From Haloarcula sp. H-GB4 (GTDB taxonomy: Archaea > Halobacteriota > Halobacteria > Halobacteriales > Haloarculaceae), in assembly GCF_030848575.1 (NCBI RefSeq), contig NZ_JAVDDX010000002.1:620001-684000 (forward strand): a stretch of 64,000 nt of DNA. Reading direction: 5' to 3'. The notes beneath the pieces are model-generated. The model ran no database searches and was not told where the DNA came from. It saw only the letters and a program-made list of their open reading frames with translations. Made by a program: the position numbers and the translations under genes. The first letter of the stretch is position 1; every line of letters begins with the position of its first letter. Shown here in pieces: positions 7,724 through 16,566 of the stretch.

Positions 7724-9214
7724 TCAGCGGATTGTTCTATCAGTGACGCGTTGAAGTCGATCGGCGATGTCAGTATCAAGCGCAGCTTCGGTCACCCGCC
7801 ACTGCCAGTTCCCGGTCGCCGTGCCGGGGACGTTGAATCGGGTGTCACTACCGAGGCCGAGCAGGTCCTGCATGGTCGTCATTGCAACGATTGCGTTCGA
7901 GTTCCACACCGCCTCGATGAGGTCCCAGTTAATTTCCTCTCCGTCGGTGCCGAGATTGTACTGGAGGCAGTCGCGCTGGCGGTCCGCGAGGTCCCGGTAG
8001 TAGCCGATGATGGTGTCCGTATCGTGGGTCGATGTGTAGCCGACGGCGGATTCCGGGTAGTGCATCGGCTGGTACATATGCCCCTCTTCGCACCAGTCGG
8101 CGTACTGCGGCACGCGCATCCCGGGGAAGCCGAACTCGTCCCGGAGCGCGACGATGCTCTCGTCGAGAAAGCCCAGGTCCTCGACGAAAAACGGGAGTTC
8201 GCCGAGCCTGCCTTTGACCGTCTCGAAGAAATGCGCGCCGGGGCCGTCCCGCCACTGTCCGGCGGCCGGGTCGTCCGCTTCGGCCGGAATCGACCAGAAC
8301 TCGTCGAAGCCCTTGAAGTGGTCGATGCGGGCGATGTCGACGAGGTCGAACAGTCGCTCGAACCGGTCGACCCACCAGCCGTAGTCATCTGAGCGGAGGG
8401 CGTCCCAGTCGTAGACGGGATTCCCCCACCGCTGGCCGTCGTCGCCGGGGTTGGGCGGAACGCCGGCCACCTCAGCAGGATGGTGGTCGTCGTCGAGTCG
8501 GAACACCTCAGGATACGCCCAGACATCCGCCGAATCGAGGCCGACGTAGATTGGCAGGTCACCCACGAGACCGATGTCCCGGTCGGCCGCGTACTCGGCC
8601 AGCGCCTGCCACTGACTGTCGAAACACCACTGGACGAACTTGTGGTAGCGGATGTCGTCGGCCAACTCGTCCTGATATCGCTCCATGGCCGCTGGCTCGC
8701 GCGTTCTGATATCGTCCGGCCAGTCCATCCAGCCGACATCGTCGAACTCGGCTTTCAGCGCCGTGAACAGTGCGTAGTCGTCAAGCCAGCCGGCCTCGCG
8801 CTCACAGAACTCGGTGAACGACTGCTGGTCCGCGTCGCTTGCGCTCTCGTCGAAGGCGGCGTACGCGTCTCGAAGCCGGGCTTCCTTGAACTCGGTTACG
8901 CGGTCATAGTTGACGTGCTGTCGTGAGAGGTCCTCGGGCGGTTCAGTGTCGGCCTCCGTGAGATAGCCGCGGTCGGCGAGGTCCTGCAGGTCGATGAGCA
9001 AGGGGTTCCCCGCGAAGGCGGACGAGGACTGATACGGGGAATTCCCGTGGATGCTCGCCGTCGGACCGAGCGGGCAAAACTGCCATAGCGACTGGTCCCC
9101 CCGGTCGAGGAAGTCGACAAACGCCCGCGCACCGGCACCGAGGTCACCGATGCCGTGTGGCCCCGGAAGCGACGTCAGGTGGAGAAACACGCCACTCTGC
9201 CGTTCGAATTGCAT
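7724..9214 (-). CDS. malQ: 4-alpha-glucanotransferase (amylomaltase, GH77)
   Basis: MalQ moves alpha-1,4-glucan segments between oligosaccharides or to glucose in the cytoplasm. The protein of about 496 residues shows the GH77 hallmarks: the N-terminal SGVFLHLTSLPGPHGIGDLG, SPYQSSSAFAGNPLLIDL, PIYVGLDSADVWAYPEVF, then ARIDHFKGFDEFWSIP with the nucleophile Asp, FVEDLGFLDE with the acid/base Glu region, and TSTHDTDTIIGYY with the third catalytic Asp. ATGs at 9214 and 9220 are both plausible; the first matches the usual N-terminus. It is the first gene of the alpha-glucan block and can recycle the short maltodextrins left by the GH13 and GH15 enzymes downstream. Confidence 0.93.
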   Translation of the reverse strand: MQFERQSGVFLHLTSLPGPHGIGDLGAGARAFVDFLDRGDQSLWQFCPLGPTASIHGNSPYQSSSAFAGNPLLIDLQDLADRGYLTEADTEPPEDLSRQHVNYDRVTEFKEARLRDAYAAFDESASDADQQSFTEFCEREAGWLDDYALFTALKAEFDDVGWMDWPDDIRTREPAAMERYQDELADDIRYHKFVQWCFDSQWQALAEYAADRDIGLVGDLPIYVGLDSADVWAYPEVFRLDDDHHPAEVAGVPPNPGDDGQRWGNPVYDWDALRSDDYGWWVDRFERLFDLVDIARIDHFKGFDEFWSIPAEADDPAAGQWRDGPGAHFFETVKGRLGELPFFVEDLGFLDESIVALRDEFGFPGMRVPQYADWCEEGHMYQPMHYPESAVGYTSTHDTDTIIGYYRDLADRQRDCLQYNLGTDGEEINWDLIEAVWNSNAIVAMTTMQDLLGLGSDTRFNVPGTATGNWQWRVTEAALDTDIADRLQRVTDRTIR

Positions 9215-9329
9215 ATGCATCTGTTGCCCTGACAGGCATTTCAATGGGCGGGGTTTTTCGAGCAGGGAGGAGAGGCTGAGCGGGATACCGTCGTATCCGT
9301 GTCAGGACGTTGCGGCGGGGGTACGCAAA

Positions 9330-9339
9330 CATATATATT
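9330..9339 (+). promoter_or_regulatory. TATA box of the glycosyltransferase gene
   Basis: CATATATATT lies about 22 bases before the ATG at 9356, close to leaderless spacing. It falls inside the frame that would be translated from an upstream GTG at 9299, which argues against that longer start. Confidence 0.55.
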
Positions 9340-9355
9340 GTATCCATTTGATGCT

Positions 9356-10435
9356 ATGACGAGAGAGTCAGTTACAGAGATGCCACCGAACGTTCTGATG
9401 CTTGGCTGGGGGTTCCCACCCAACATCACCGGCGGGCTTGATACCGCTATCGGGGAGCTGTTCGAACAGCTCGAACCGAGAGACGACGTCGAGTTCGAGC
9501 TGGTGTTGCCCGCGGAGTACGCGCCGCCGGACCGCGACGGGATCCACGGCGTCTCAACGGGAAGCGGTGACATTATCACCCGCATTGGTCGGCTGGCTGG
9601 AGAGTTTGCCGACAAAGCGGCCGACGCCGACATCATCCACACGAACGACTGGTTCGGCTACAACCCCGGCTCGCGGGCTAAATCGTCACACGATGTGGAG
9701 TGGATTTCGACGTTTCACTCGCTATCGGCGGACCGGAACGTGACGCCACCACAGCGTGAGGTCGAAACAGAGCAGCGGGTCGCCAACCGCTCAGACCACG
9801 TCGTCGCGGTGAGCAAGTTCACACAGCGGCGGATTCGCGAGCAGTACGACGCAGACTCGACGGTCATCTACAACGGGTTCTCGTCGGTGGAGCCGACGGG
9901 CCGAGACATCAAGGCGGAGCTGGGTATCGACGGGAAGATGCTGTTTTTCGTCGGTCGACACACCGACCAGAAGGGGCTGTCGTACCTGCTGTACGCGCTC
10001 TCAAAGCTCGGTCGGGACGACGTGAGCCTCGTACTCGGCGGCTCGGGTCACCTCACCGAACAGCTCGAACGGTTCGCGGAGCTGCTGGGAGTCGAGGACC
10101 GTGTCTACTTCCCGGGGTATCTCCCCCAGTCGGAACTCGGGGACTACTACAACAGCGCCGACTTGTTCGTCTCGCCGTCGCTGGCGGAGCCGTTCGGCAT
10201 CACCATCGTCGAAGCGCTGTCGGTCGGGACGCGCGTCGTCGCTTGCGAGAGCGGAGCCGCGGAACTTCTCAACGAAGACTGCGTCATCGAGGTCGAGCCC
10301 GATTCGGACTCCATCGCTGGGGGAATTGAGCACGCGCTATCGCTGTCGACGCCGATTGAGTACGATGTTCGAACCTGGGGCGAAGTCGCTGACGAGCACG
10401 TTGAGTTCTACCACGAAGTTCTGGATGAAGCCTGA
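9356..10435 (+). CDS. Glycogen-synthase-like glycosyltransferase (GT4/GT5, GT-B fold)
   Basis: The 359-residue retaining glycosyltransferase has the synthase-type N-terminal signature GWGFPPNITGGLDTAIGEL, a HTNDWFGY strand, an FVGRHTDQKGLSYLL donor-domain entry, and the E-x7-E motif in EPFGITIVEALSVGT. The E-x7-E motif contacts the sugar nucleotide. With the sugar nucleotidyltransferase and three alpha-glucan enzymes around it, a role in building an internal glycogen-like glucan from NDP-glucose is likely. It is shorter than bacterial GlgA (about 480). It could instead decorate another glycoconjugate. Confidence 0.82.
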   Translation: MTRESVTEMPPNVLMLGWGFPPNITGGLDTAIGELFEQLEPRDDVEFELVLPAEYAPPDRDGIHGVSTGSGDIITRIGRLAGEFADKAADADIIHTNDWFGYNPGSRAKSSHDVEWISTFHSLSADRNVTPPQREVETEQRVANRSDHVVAVSKFTQRRIREQYDADSTVIYNGFSSVEPTGRDIKAELGIDGKMLFFVGRHTDQKGLSYLLYALSKLGRDDVSLVLGGSGHLTEQLERFAELLGVEDRVYFPGYLPQSELGDYYNSADLFVSPSLAEPFGITIVEALSVGTRVVACESGAAELLNEDCVIEVEPDSDSIAGGIEHALSLSTPIEYDVRTWGEVADEHVEFYHEVLDEA

Positions 10436-10450
10436 CCTGCGGCCCCGAAC

Positions 10451-10780
10451 TCACCGGAGAAAGCGAACGTCCGTGACCGGCTCCGGGTGGACGATCAGAT
10501 AGCCGTCAGCGGTCGGCTCCAGCCCCGTCACAGATGTTGTGTCCGTTTGTGTCCGGTACGGGCTATCGGCGGTTCCGTCAGCCGACTGGTAGGGGCTGTC
10601 GTACGGTGTCTGCCTGTCTTCCGGCGGGCGGTCGAAATCTTCTGGCGGCAGGTATATTTTCTCGCCCGATTTCGAGCGGACCACGACAGCCGTGTCGCGG
10701 TCGCCCGTGACATCAATTCTGGTCCGGCCGTCGTCGATTGTCATCTCGAACGTGACTGGCTCCGTTTCTGTTTGTGCCAT
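10451..10780 (-). CDS. Small haloarchaeal protein of unknown function
   Basis: The 109-residue, strongly acidic protein starts at the ATG at 10780. It has a beta-rich first half (VTFEMTIDDGRTRIDVTGD, SGEKIYLPPEDF), a Pro/Asp/Ser/Tyr-rich low-complexity middle and a short hydrophobic C-terminal stretch (GYLIVHPEPVTDV). No cysteine, membrane segment or catalytic motif is visible. It sits between the glycosyltransferase and the nucleotidyltransferase, convergent with the former. Confidence 0.7.
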   Translation of the reverse strand: MAQTETEPVTFEMTIDDGRTRIDVTGDRDTAVVVRSKSGEKIYLPPEDFDRPPEDRQTPYDSPYQSADGTADSPYRTQTDTTSVTGLEPTADGYLIVHPEPVTDVRFLR

Positions 10781-10909
10781 GTTATCTGGTAGCTTGCGTA
10801 CGGCGAGTAAACGGCGCTGTGTCACTTAGTCCTTCGCCAGCGGTGCGATGGCTGGCGGTGGACCGCCGTGAGTCCTGCACTCGAACAGCGGACCCGTTGT
10901 CGCGAGCCA

Positions 10910-11854
10910 TCAGCGGTTGATGATGAGCGAGCCCGACATGTTGTACCCCTCGACGTAGACGTCCTCGCCGAGGATCGTTTCGTCGAGGTCGCAGTCGTGG
11001 ACCTCGGCGTCCGGGAAGACGATGGTCCGTTCGAGGCTGCTGTCGGTCACTTCCGCCCCGGCCATCACGTGGACAGTGTCACCGATTTCGGAGTTCTCGA
11101 CGGTCGCGTCGGGGTGGATGAGTGACCCGCCACCGAGTTTCCACTCGACGGTCTCGAAATACGAATCTGGCGTCCCGATGTCGAACCAGACATCGTCGAA
11201 GGTGAACGCGGACACCGGCTCCTGCTGTTGCAGCCAGTCGATGTACCAGCCCGGTTCGTCGGGGTTGTTGTCGCCCGAGAGGTACTCCTCGAAGCGGAGC
11301 GATTCAGCCGGGAAGGCGTAGCAGGCAATCGAAACAAGCGTGCTCTTAGGATGGTCCGGTTTCTCCTGAAAGTCGATGACACGGTCGCCATCGAGTTCGA
11401 CGAGCCCGTAGGATTTGGCTTTCTCCCGCGAGCCTACGTCGTAGGCAGCAAGTGCCGGCCCGTCGCGCTCCTCGAAGAAGTCAAGGAACTCCGAGGGGTC
11501 GAAGCCGATGAGGTTGTCCCCGCCGATAATAAACAGGTCGTCGTCGATACCTTCGCGGTCGATCAGTTGTGCGAGCGCGCCGACGACGCCGAACTTCTCG
11601 TCTTCGTCCGCCGTGCTCTCGATGGAGAGTTGGACCTTTTCGTAGCCCATCTCGTCGATGTGGGCCTCGAACTCGTCGGCGAAGGCCTCGTTCGTGCTGA
11701 GATACGTCGTTCCGATTCGCTCGTCGTCTTCCAGTGACTGGAGAACGCCGTCGATAACGGTCGTTTCACCGACCGGGAGTAGCATCTTTGGCCGACGCCG
11801 AGTGATCGGCCACAGCCGTGTCGCGTAGCCGCCAGCTAGAACTATCGCGTCCAT
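10910..11854 (-). CDS. Sugar-1-phosphate nucleotidyltransferase (NDP-glucose pyrophosphorylase)
   Basis: The 314-residue enzyme should condense a sugar 1-phosphate with an NTP to give an NDP-sugar and PPi. The N-terminus AIVLAGGYATRLWPITRRRP is the nucleotide-binding signature, with the conserved Arg and Lys (RRRPKMLLPVG). DLFIIGGDNLIGF carries the metal-binding Asp, and QEKPDHPKS supplies the sugar-binding Lys. The last 80 residues (VENSEIGDTVHVMAGAEVTD and on) have the hexapeptide pattern of a left-handed beta-helix. Given its neighbours, glucose 1-phosphate is the likely substrate; the nucleotide cannot be told. A TTTATAAT box lies about 24 bases before the start. Confidence 0.88.
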   Translation of the reverse strand: MDAIVLAGGYATRLWPITRRRPKMLLPVGETTVIDGVLQSLEDDERIGTTYLSTNEAFADEFEAHIDEMGYEKVQLSIESTADEDEKFGVVGALAQLIDREGIDDDLFIIGGDNLIGFDPSEFLDFFEERDGPALAAYDVGSREKAKSYGLVELDGDRVIDFQEKPDHPKSTLVSIACYAFPAESLRFEEYLSGDNNPDEPGWYIDWLQQQEPVSAFTFDDVWFDIGTPDSYFETVEWKLGGGSLIHPDATVENSEIGDTVHVMAGAEVTDSSLERTIVFPDAEVHDCDLDETILGEDVYVEGYNMSGSLIINR

Positions 11855-11904
11855 ATCCCACAGTCAGACCCGAATTATAAAGTGGTAACTACTTGTTGGC
11901 GGCT

Positions 11905-14900
11905 CTAGAGGTTGAGCTGCCAGACGGTTGTCCCGGCAGTAACCAGATCTTCGTCGTCCGCGGCGGCAACGATTACTTGGTTCTCACCGGGATCGACATC
12001 GACTGCGACCTCGAATTCACGGTCATCAACGGGAATGTATGTGATGTCGGCTGGCGTCTTGACGACAACACAGACACCGGTCGTCTCGCCGGAGACGACC
12101 AGCTCGTTCCCACGGAACTGCGTATCGACGCGGAGCGCGGGGCTGCGGTCGGGCGTGTGCGCCCGCCGCTCCCGGTAGCGGTCGTCGACGAACGCGGGCG
12201 TCTCGACCGGCTCGCCGGCGCTGATTCCGTGAGCCAGCCGCACGTACTGGGCCATCGACCACGCCAGCGGCGTCGCCGAGCCGGTCCCTTCGGCGAACTC
12301 CCAGTCGTACTCGGTCGCGTGGCCGCGGTCCCAGATCTGTTCGGCGATCATCCGGCCCGAGTTCGCCACGTCCTGCATCATCCGGAGAGCGTTCTCCGGG
12401 GGGATGTCCGGGTCGTCACGGTGGAGTTCGTACTCGGCGCGCTCGCCGGTGAGTAGCGGCCAGAGGCGGCCCTTCCCCTTGTGTTCGACCGTCCACGGCG
12501 CGCCCTGGTCGTCCCGGCCGCGTTCGCCGTATCCGTCGCCGTTGTACCGGTAGAACCCGGGCGCGTACTCCGTGTCGACGCTGATGGTGTCGTCGACTTC
12601 GACGAGGGAGTTCCGGATCGTTTCGTCGTCGTCAGGCTTGATACCCAGCCGGACGAGTTCGAGGAAGCCGCCGTCGATGATGTTGCGCTCGTCCAGCGTC
12701 GGACCGTCGTTGGCGAGCGTCCGGAGGTGGCCCATTTCGGGGTTCCCGTCGAGCGTGATCCGCGTGTAGTAGGGCGTGTTGGTGTGGCGCTCGGTCCCGG
12801 TCTCGGTCGCGGTCCAAGCCTCGACGTTGTTCGCCCACTGGTCGGCCAGCGCCAGCCAGACGAGCGCGTCGGCCTCGTGGCCGGTGTCGAGGGCGATTTT
12901 CGCCGCACACGCGAGTCCCGCGATTTCGGCCGCAATCGAGGACGGCGAGAAGCCGGCCTCCTCCTCCCAGCGCTCCTGTGCGGTCTCAGGGCCATGGCGG
13001 ACGACGTACTCGGCCGACCGCCGGACGTTCTCGTAGCTGTACTCGACATCCTCGAAGTCGACGCCGCTCTCGGCAAGCCGATAGGCCATCACCTGCGGGA
13101 ACGAGATGTTGTCCATCTGCTCGCCGCCCCAGCGGGTCGTCCCGTTGACGTAGGTGTTCTGCGGAATGAAGCCGGCGTCGTCCTGCTGGTACTCGTAGAT
13201 ATACTCCAGCTGGTCCGTCGCGATGTCCAGCGACCCGATGGCGTCGAACACGCTGAACACCTGATACAGGTCCCGGGACCAGACGAAGTTGTAGCCGTAG
13301 CCCTTGGGCTCCTCGGCGTGGACGGCCTCGCCCCACGGCACTGACGGCGAGGCGATAGACGCTCCGTGGTAGGTCTTGTCCTCCACGGCCAGAAGCGTCA
13401 TCAGCGCGGTTCGGTACTGGTTCGCCAGCGCGTCGTCGTCAGCGACCGAGTCCGGGAGTTGCTTGTCCGACAGGAAGTCGGCCCAGCTGTCAGCGTACTC
13501 GGCACTGACCGTCTCGTAGCCGCGGTCGAGCGCACCGTCGGCTTCGCCCAGCGCGGCGGCGGTGTCAGCCTGTCGCGCGAAGCCGAGCGCGACCGTGTCC
13601 CTGACTCTGGTTCCCGAGTCCAGCCGACCGATGAGGACGAGGTTCGTCCCGTCGATGGATTCGACCGGGTCCGGGAGGTCACCGTCAGAGTACAGTCCGT
13701 CGAGGTGGTCGCTACCAGCCGCGCCGACGGTTGCCCAGTCGAAGCGCCCGGCCGCGGCCATCGCCACAGCGACGGAGTAGGCGTCACCGTTCTCGTCGAC
13801 GAGCAGGTCGTTGTCGGTCTGGTCGGTGTAGGCGCGGGGGTTCCGGCCGACAAGGTGGTAGCTCCCGGGCTGGCCGTATCTGATGGCGCGGTCCTCCGTG
13901 ATCGTACTGGTAAGCGCGATGTCCGCGACGGAGAACACGTCGTAGGATTTGTCGTCCGCTGAGCTGAATGATACGTCGGCGACGATGGCGTCGTGTTCGG
14001 GGTCGGTCGCGTAGTCGACGGTGAGCGTCCACTCGTGGCCTTGGCCGTCGCCGGTCTCGGTGAAAACGTGGCGATAAAGCAGCGCCTCGTCGTCGACGGG
14101 TTCGACGCGTCGCCTGACGCTGTCGTCGGTCCGGCGGTTCTCGCGATGGGTCCGGACGGCGTAATCCGTCTCGTCCGTACACCGGACCAGAAAATCGAGC
14201 GTCCGCAGGTTCATCAGGTCCACCTGCGGGTAGCGAGCCTCCGTCAGTGCGCCCTCGGTGAGCGTGAACCAGACGCGGGAGGGGTCCTGCTCGTCGTGGT
14301 CGGCGACGGTGCCGACGCCGTACTTCTCCCCGGTCGTCCAGGTCGGGCGCTCACTCGGCCCCTCAGTCCCGGCCGATGTCGTGGGGAGCGCGTTTAGCTC
14401 ACCCAGCCGTGCGGTCGCGTGAAGCCGTAACGCGTGCGACCAGCCAAGCGGCGTCGCGCTGTCGAGGGCGCCGTCGTCGAAGGCCTGTTCGGCGAGGTAG
14501 CCAGCGTCGGTCGTGAGTGGGCCGTCCTCCTCGAGCAGTTCGTACAGGTCGCTCGCGCGGTCAAGGTAGGCGTCGCCGCCCTCGTCGCGGTCGTTCAGCA
14601 TGTCGCCGACACGGGCGGCTGCGAGGGCCCCCATCGCCGTCGTGACTGTCCAGACCTTCTCGCTGTCCTGATGACCGGTCCGCCAGCGGTCGCCCTCGTA
14701 GCGGGCCAGTCCCGCGACCCGGCTCTCGGAGGGGTTCCGGAACAGCGTGTCAAGCGTCGTGCTCACGTGGTCGGCCAGGTGCGTGAGGTGCTGGTCAGAG
14801 AGTGTCGTCCGCTCGACGTTGTCGTACTCCTGCAGTGCATCCGCGAGGTGGAGCCCCGCAGCGTCGATGCGGTGGTCCGGCGTTCCGTTTGTCAGCCCCA

Positions 14901-16440
14901 TCACGTACACGCCCAGATCACTGTCCCAGAGCGTATCCAGCCCGTCGAGCAATTGCTCGGCCGCCGCCAGACTCCGCTCACAGACCGACTCTGGCATTGG
15001 GGCACGGCCCACCGCGGCGAAGGCCCCAATGAACGTCGCAGTAGTATGGGTGAACTGCCCGATTGAGTCCTCCCAGACGTTCTGACACGGCTCGGGCAGG
15101 TCGTTAGCCGCAATGTCTTCAATGAGCGTGTCGACGGCTGTCTGGATCGTTTCCCGAACCATCGCCGTCAGTTCGGCGTCCAGCTTGCTGCGATGTGTTC
15201 GCAACAGTGTCGCGAGGAAGGCAGTGACAGTCGCGGTCTGGTCGGCCTGATACTCCGGCGATTCCGCGTTGTGCTCAACTCTGGCATTGGCCCACCCCGG
15301 CGCGATAGCCCCGGTGTCGGCCCAGACGCGGTGGGGCCACCGCCCGTCGGAAAGCTGGCTATCACAGAGGAACTCTGCGCTCTCAGTCAGCATTTCTACG
15401 GTATCGATATCGAGTCGGTCGCCGGCTTCGAGCAGGTGCCGGGAGACCGAGGCGTCATCGCGGAACCAGACGTACCCGTAGCCGCCGGAGTTCGCATAAA
15501 ACGGGTCGAATTCCGGGGCAGCGATGCGACCGCCGGTCGGCGAGGACAGCAGGTCGAGCACCCGCAGGTCCATGCGTATCGAGTCCGAGCGTGGCATGGA
15601 TTCAGTCACGTCGATGCGCGTTCGTTCCCGTCCAGCCTGCCGGAGGTCGTCAGACGTCGTATGCTCCGTCACGCAATCGGCAAGGTCGAGCAGTGCCGTC
15701 TCCCGGTCGACCTCGTCGTGGTTCGAGAGCTGACTGACCAGGGTCGTGTCCTTGCTGCGTCCGGACCGATCAAGCGGCGCAGTCACGAGGAAGTCGCCGG
15801 TGAGTCGAGTCTGGTCGCGTCGCTCGACCGGCTCCGACCGCGGGAACTCGATCGGGCTGTCCTCGAGTATCTCGGCGAGGCGTTCCGGCCGCTGTCCGGC
15901 GACAGCGTCCAGCCCGGTCGACGAGGCGAGGTAATCGTGCTCTCGTCGGTGGTACACTTCCAGCACCCGCGAGTTGTCGGGCCCGGCATCCTCGTGAATC
16001 AGCGAGCCGACGCCGCTGTCGCTACTGTCGGGAGCCAGTGTGACGAACGCTACGAGCTTGGCGTCCTGAGGCACGGCTCCGCGCATCGCGACGTGCGTGA
16101 CGTGTGCCCGTCCCAGCGTCAGGTCGTACTGGTGGACCGTGAACGATCCCGCGTCGTATTCGGTCTCAACGAGCCGCGTCTCGCGATAGTAGTGCTGTCT
16201 GATCGTCTCCAAGTCACTGAACCACCGTGTTTCGTCTCCAAGCATAACCCCAAGGCGGGAGCGGTCGATACCGGAGAGCCCGGAGAGCGAATCGGAATAG
16301 TCCTTCAGTGTGCCGTCTTCGCCGACGTGTACGAGTCGATCACCATGCCCGGAGAAAGAGCCTGAAACAGTCCTGCGCTCCTCTGGAAAGCGCTCATGAC
16401 GAGTCCGTTTGTATTCGTTGAGCGCTGTCGAAAGCCGCAT
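11905..16440 (-). CDS. Double-domain GH15 glucoamylase/glucodextranase-like protein (1511 residues)
   Basis: This giant cytoplasmic protein contains two GH15 domains. The first (about 1-680) is of the archaeal type: VWFRDDASVSRHLLEAGDR near 330, PCQNVWEDSIGQFTHTTATF near 455 with the probable general-acid Glu, and ATPLGWSHALRL near 665. About 700-960 is a beta-sandwich like the glucodextranase N domain. The second GH15 domain (about 1030-1440) is of the bacterial type: GYNFVWSRDLYQVFS, RWEEEAGFSPSSIAAEIAGL near 1160 and GSATPLAWSMAQYVRLAHG. A C-terminal beta domain follows. No signal peptide is present, so it should release glucose from internal alpha-glucan. TATA-like TTTATAG lies 26 bases before the ATG at 16440. 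Confidence 0.88.
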   Translation of the reverse strand: MRLSTALNEYKRTRHERFPEERRTVSGSFSGHGDRLVHVGEDGTLKDYSDSLSGLSGIDRSRLGVMLGDETRWFSDLETIRQHYYRETRLVETEYDAGSFTVHQYDLTLGRAHVTHVAMRGAVPQDAKLVAFVTLAPDSSDSGVGSLIHEDAGPDNSRVLEVYHRREHDYLASSTGLDAVAGQRPERLAEILEDSPIEFPRSEPVERRDQTRLTGDFLVTAPLDRSGRSKDTTLVSQLSNHDEVDRETALLDLADCVTEHTTSDDLRQAGRERTRIDVTESMPRSDSIRMDLRVLDLLSSPTGGRIAAPEFDPFYANSGGYGYVWFRDDASVSRHLLEAGDRLDIDTVEMLTESAEFLCDSQLSDGRWPHRVWADTGAIAPGWANARVEHNAESPEYQADQTATVTAFLATLLRTHRSKLDAELTAMVRETIQTAVDTLIEDIAANDLPEPCQNVWEDSIGQFTHTTATFIGAFAAVGRAPMPESVCERSLAAAEQLLDGLDTLWDSDLGVYVMGLTNGTPDHRIDAAGLHLADALQEYDNVERTTLSDQHLTHLADHVSTTLDTLFRNPSESRVAGLARYEGDRWRTGHQDSEKVWTVTTAMGALAAARVGDMLNDRDEGGDAYLDRASDLYELLEEDGPLTTDAGYLAEQAFDDGALDSATPLGWSHALRLHATARLGELNALPTTSAGTEGPSERPTWTTGEKYGVGTVADHDEQDPSRVWFTLTEGALTEARYPQVDLMNLRTLDFLVRCTDETDYAVRTHRENRRTDDSVRRRVEPVDDEALLYRHVFTETGDGQGHEWTLTVDYATDPEHDAIVADVSFSSADDKSYDVFSVADIALTSTITEDRAIRYGQPGSYHLVGRNPRAYTDQTDNDLLVDENGDAYSVAVAMAAAGRFDWATVGAAGSDHLDGLYSDGDLPDPVESIDGTNLVLIGRLDSGTRVRDTVALGFARQADTAAALGEADGALDRGYETVSAEYADSWADFLSDKQLPDSVADDDALANQYRTALMTLLAVEDKTYHGASIASPSVPWGEAVHAEEPKGYGYNFVWSRDLYQVFSVFDAIGSLDIATDQLEYIYEYQQDDAGFIPQNTYVNGTTRWGGEQMDNISFPQVMAYRLAESGVDFEDVEYSYENVRRSAEYVVRHGPETAQERWEEEAGFSPSSIAAEIAGLACAAKIALDTGHEADALVWLALADQWANNVEAWTATETGTERHTNTPYYTRITLDGNPEMGHLRTLANDGPTLDERNIIDGGFLELVRLGIKPDDDETIRNSLVEVDDTISVDTEYAPGFYRYNGDGYGERGRDDQGAPWTVEHKGKGRLWPLLTGERAEYELHRDDPDIPPENALRMMQDVANSGRMIAEQIWDRGHATEYDWEFAEGTGSATPLAWSMAQYVRLAHGISAGEPVETPAFVDDRYRERRAHTPDRSPALRVDTQFRGNELVVSGETTGVCVVVKTPADITYIPVDDREFEVAVDVDPGENQVIVAAADDEDLVTAGTTVWQLNL

Positions 16441-16462
16441 ACACATCAAAGTAGACCACTCT

Positions 16463-16469
16463 CTATAAA
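16463..16469 (-). promoter_or_regulatory. TATA box of the double-GH15 gene
   Basis: TTTATAG on the minus strand is centred about 26 bases before the ATG at 16440. This makes 16440 the leaderless start and excludes the ATG at 16446. Confidence 0.6.
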
Positions 16470-16566
16470 CTCCTGTGGTTCGGACAAATTAGTGATACTT
16501 CGGGGCCACGACTGCGTACCCCGGGAGGGCGGAGCCGCTGGTGTTGAACGGACCCGCCCGCGTGGA

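Noticed and set aside
15193-16365. Long plus-strand frame opposite the double-GH15 gene
   Set aside because: No domain, and the GH15 motifs are clear on the other strand.
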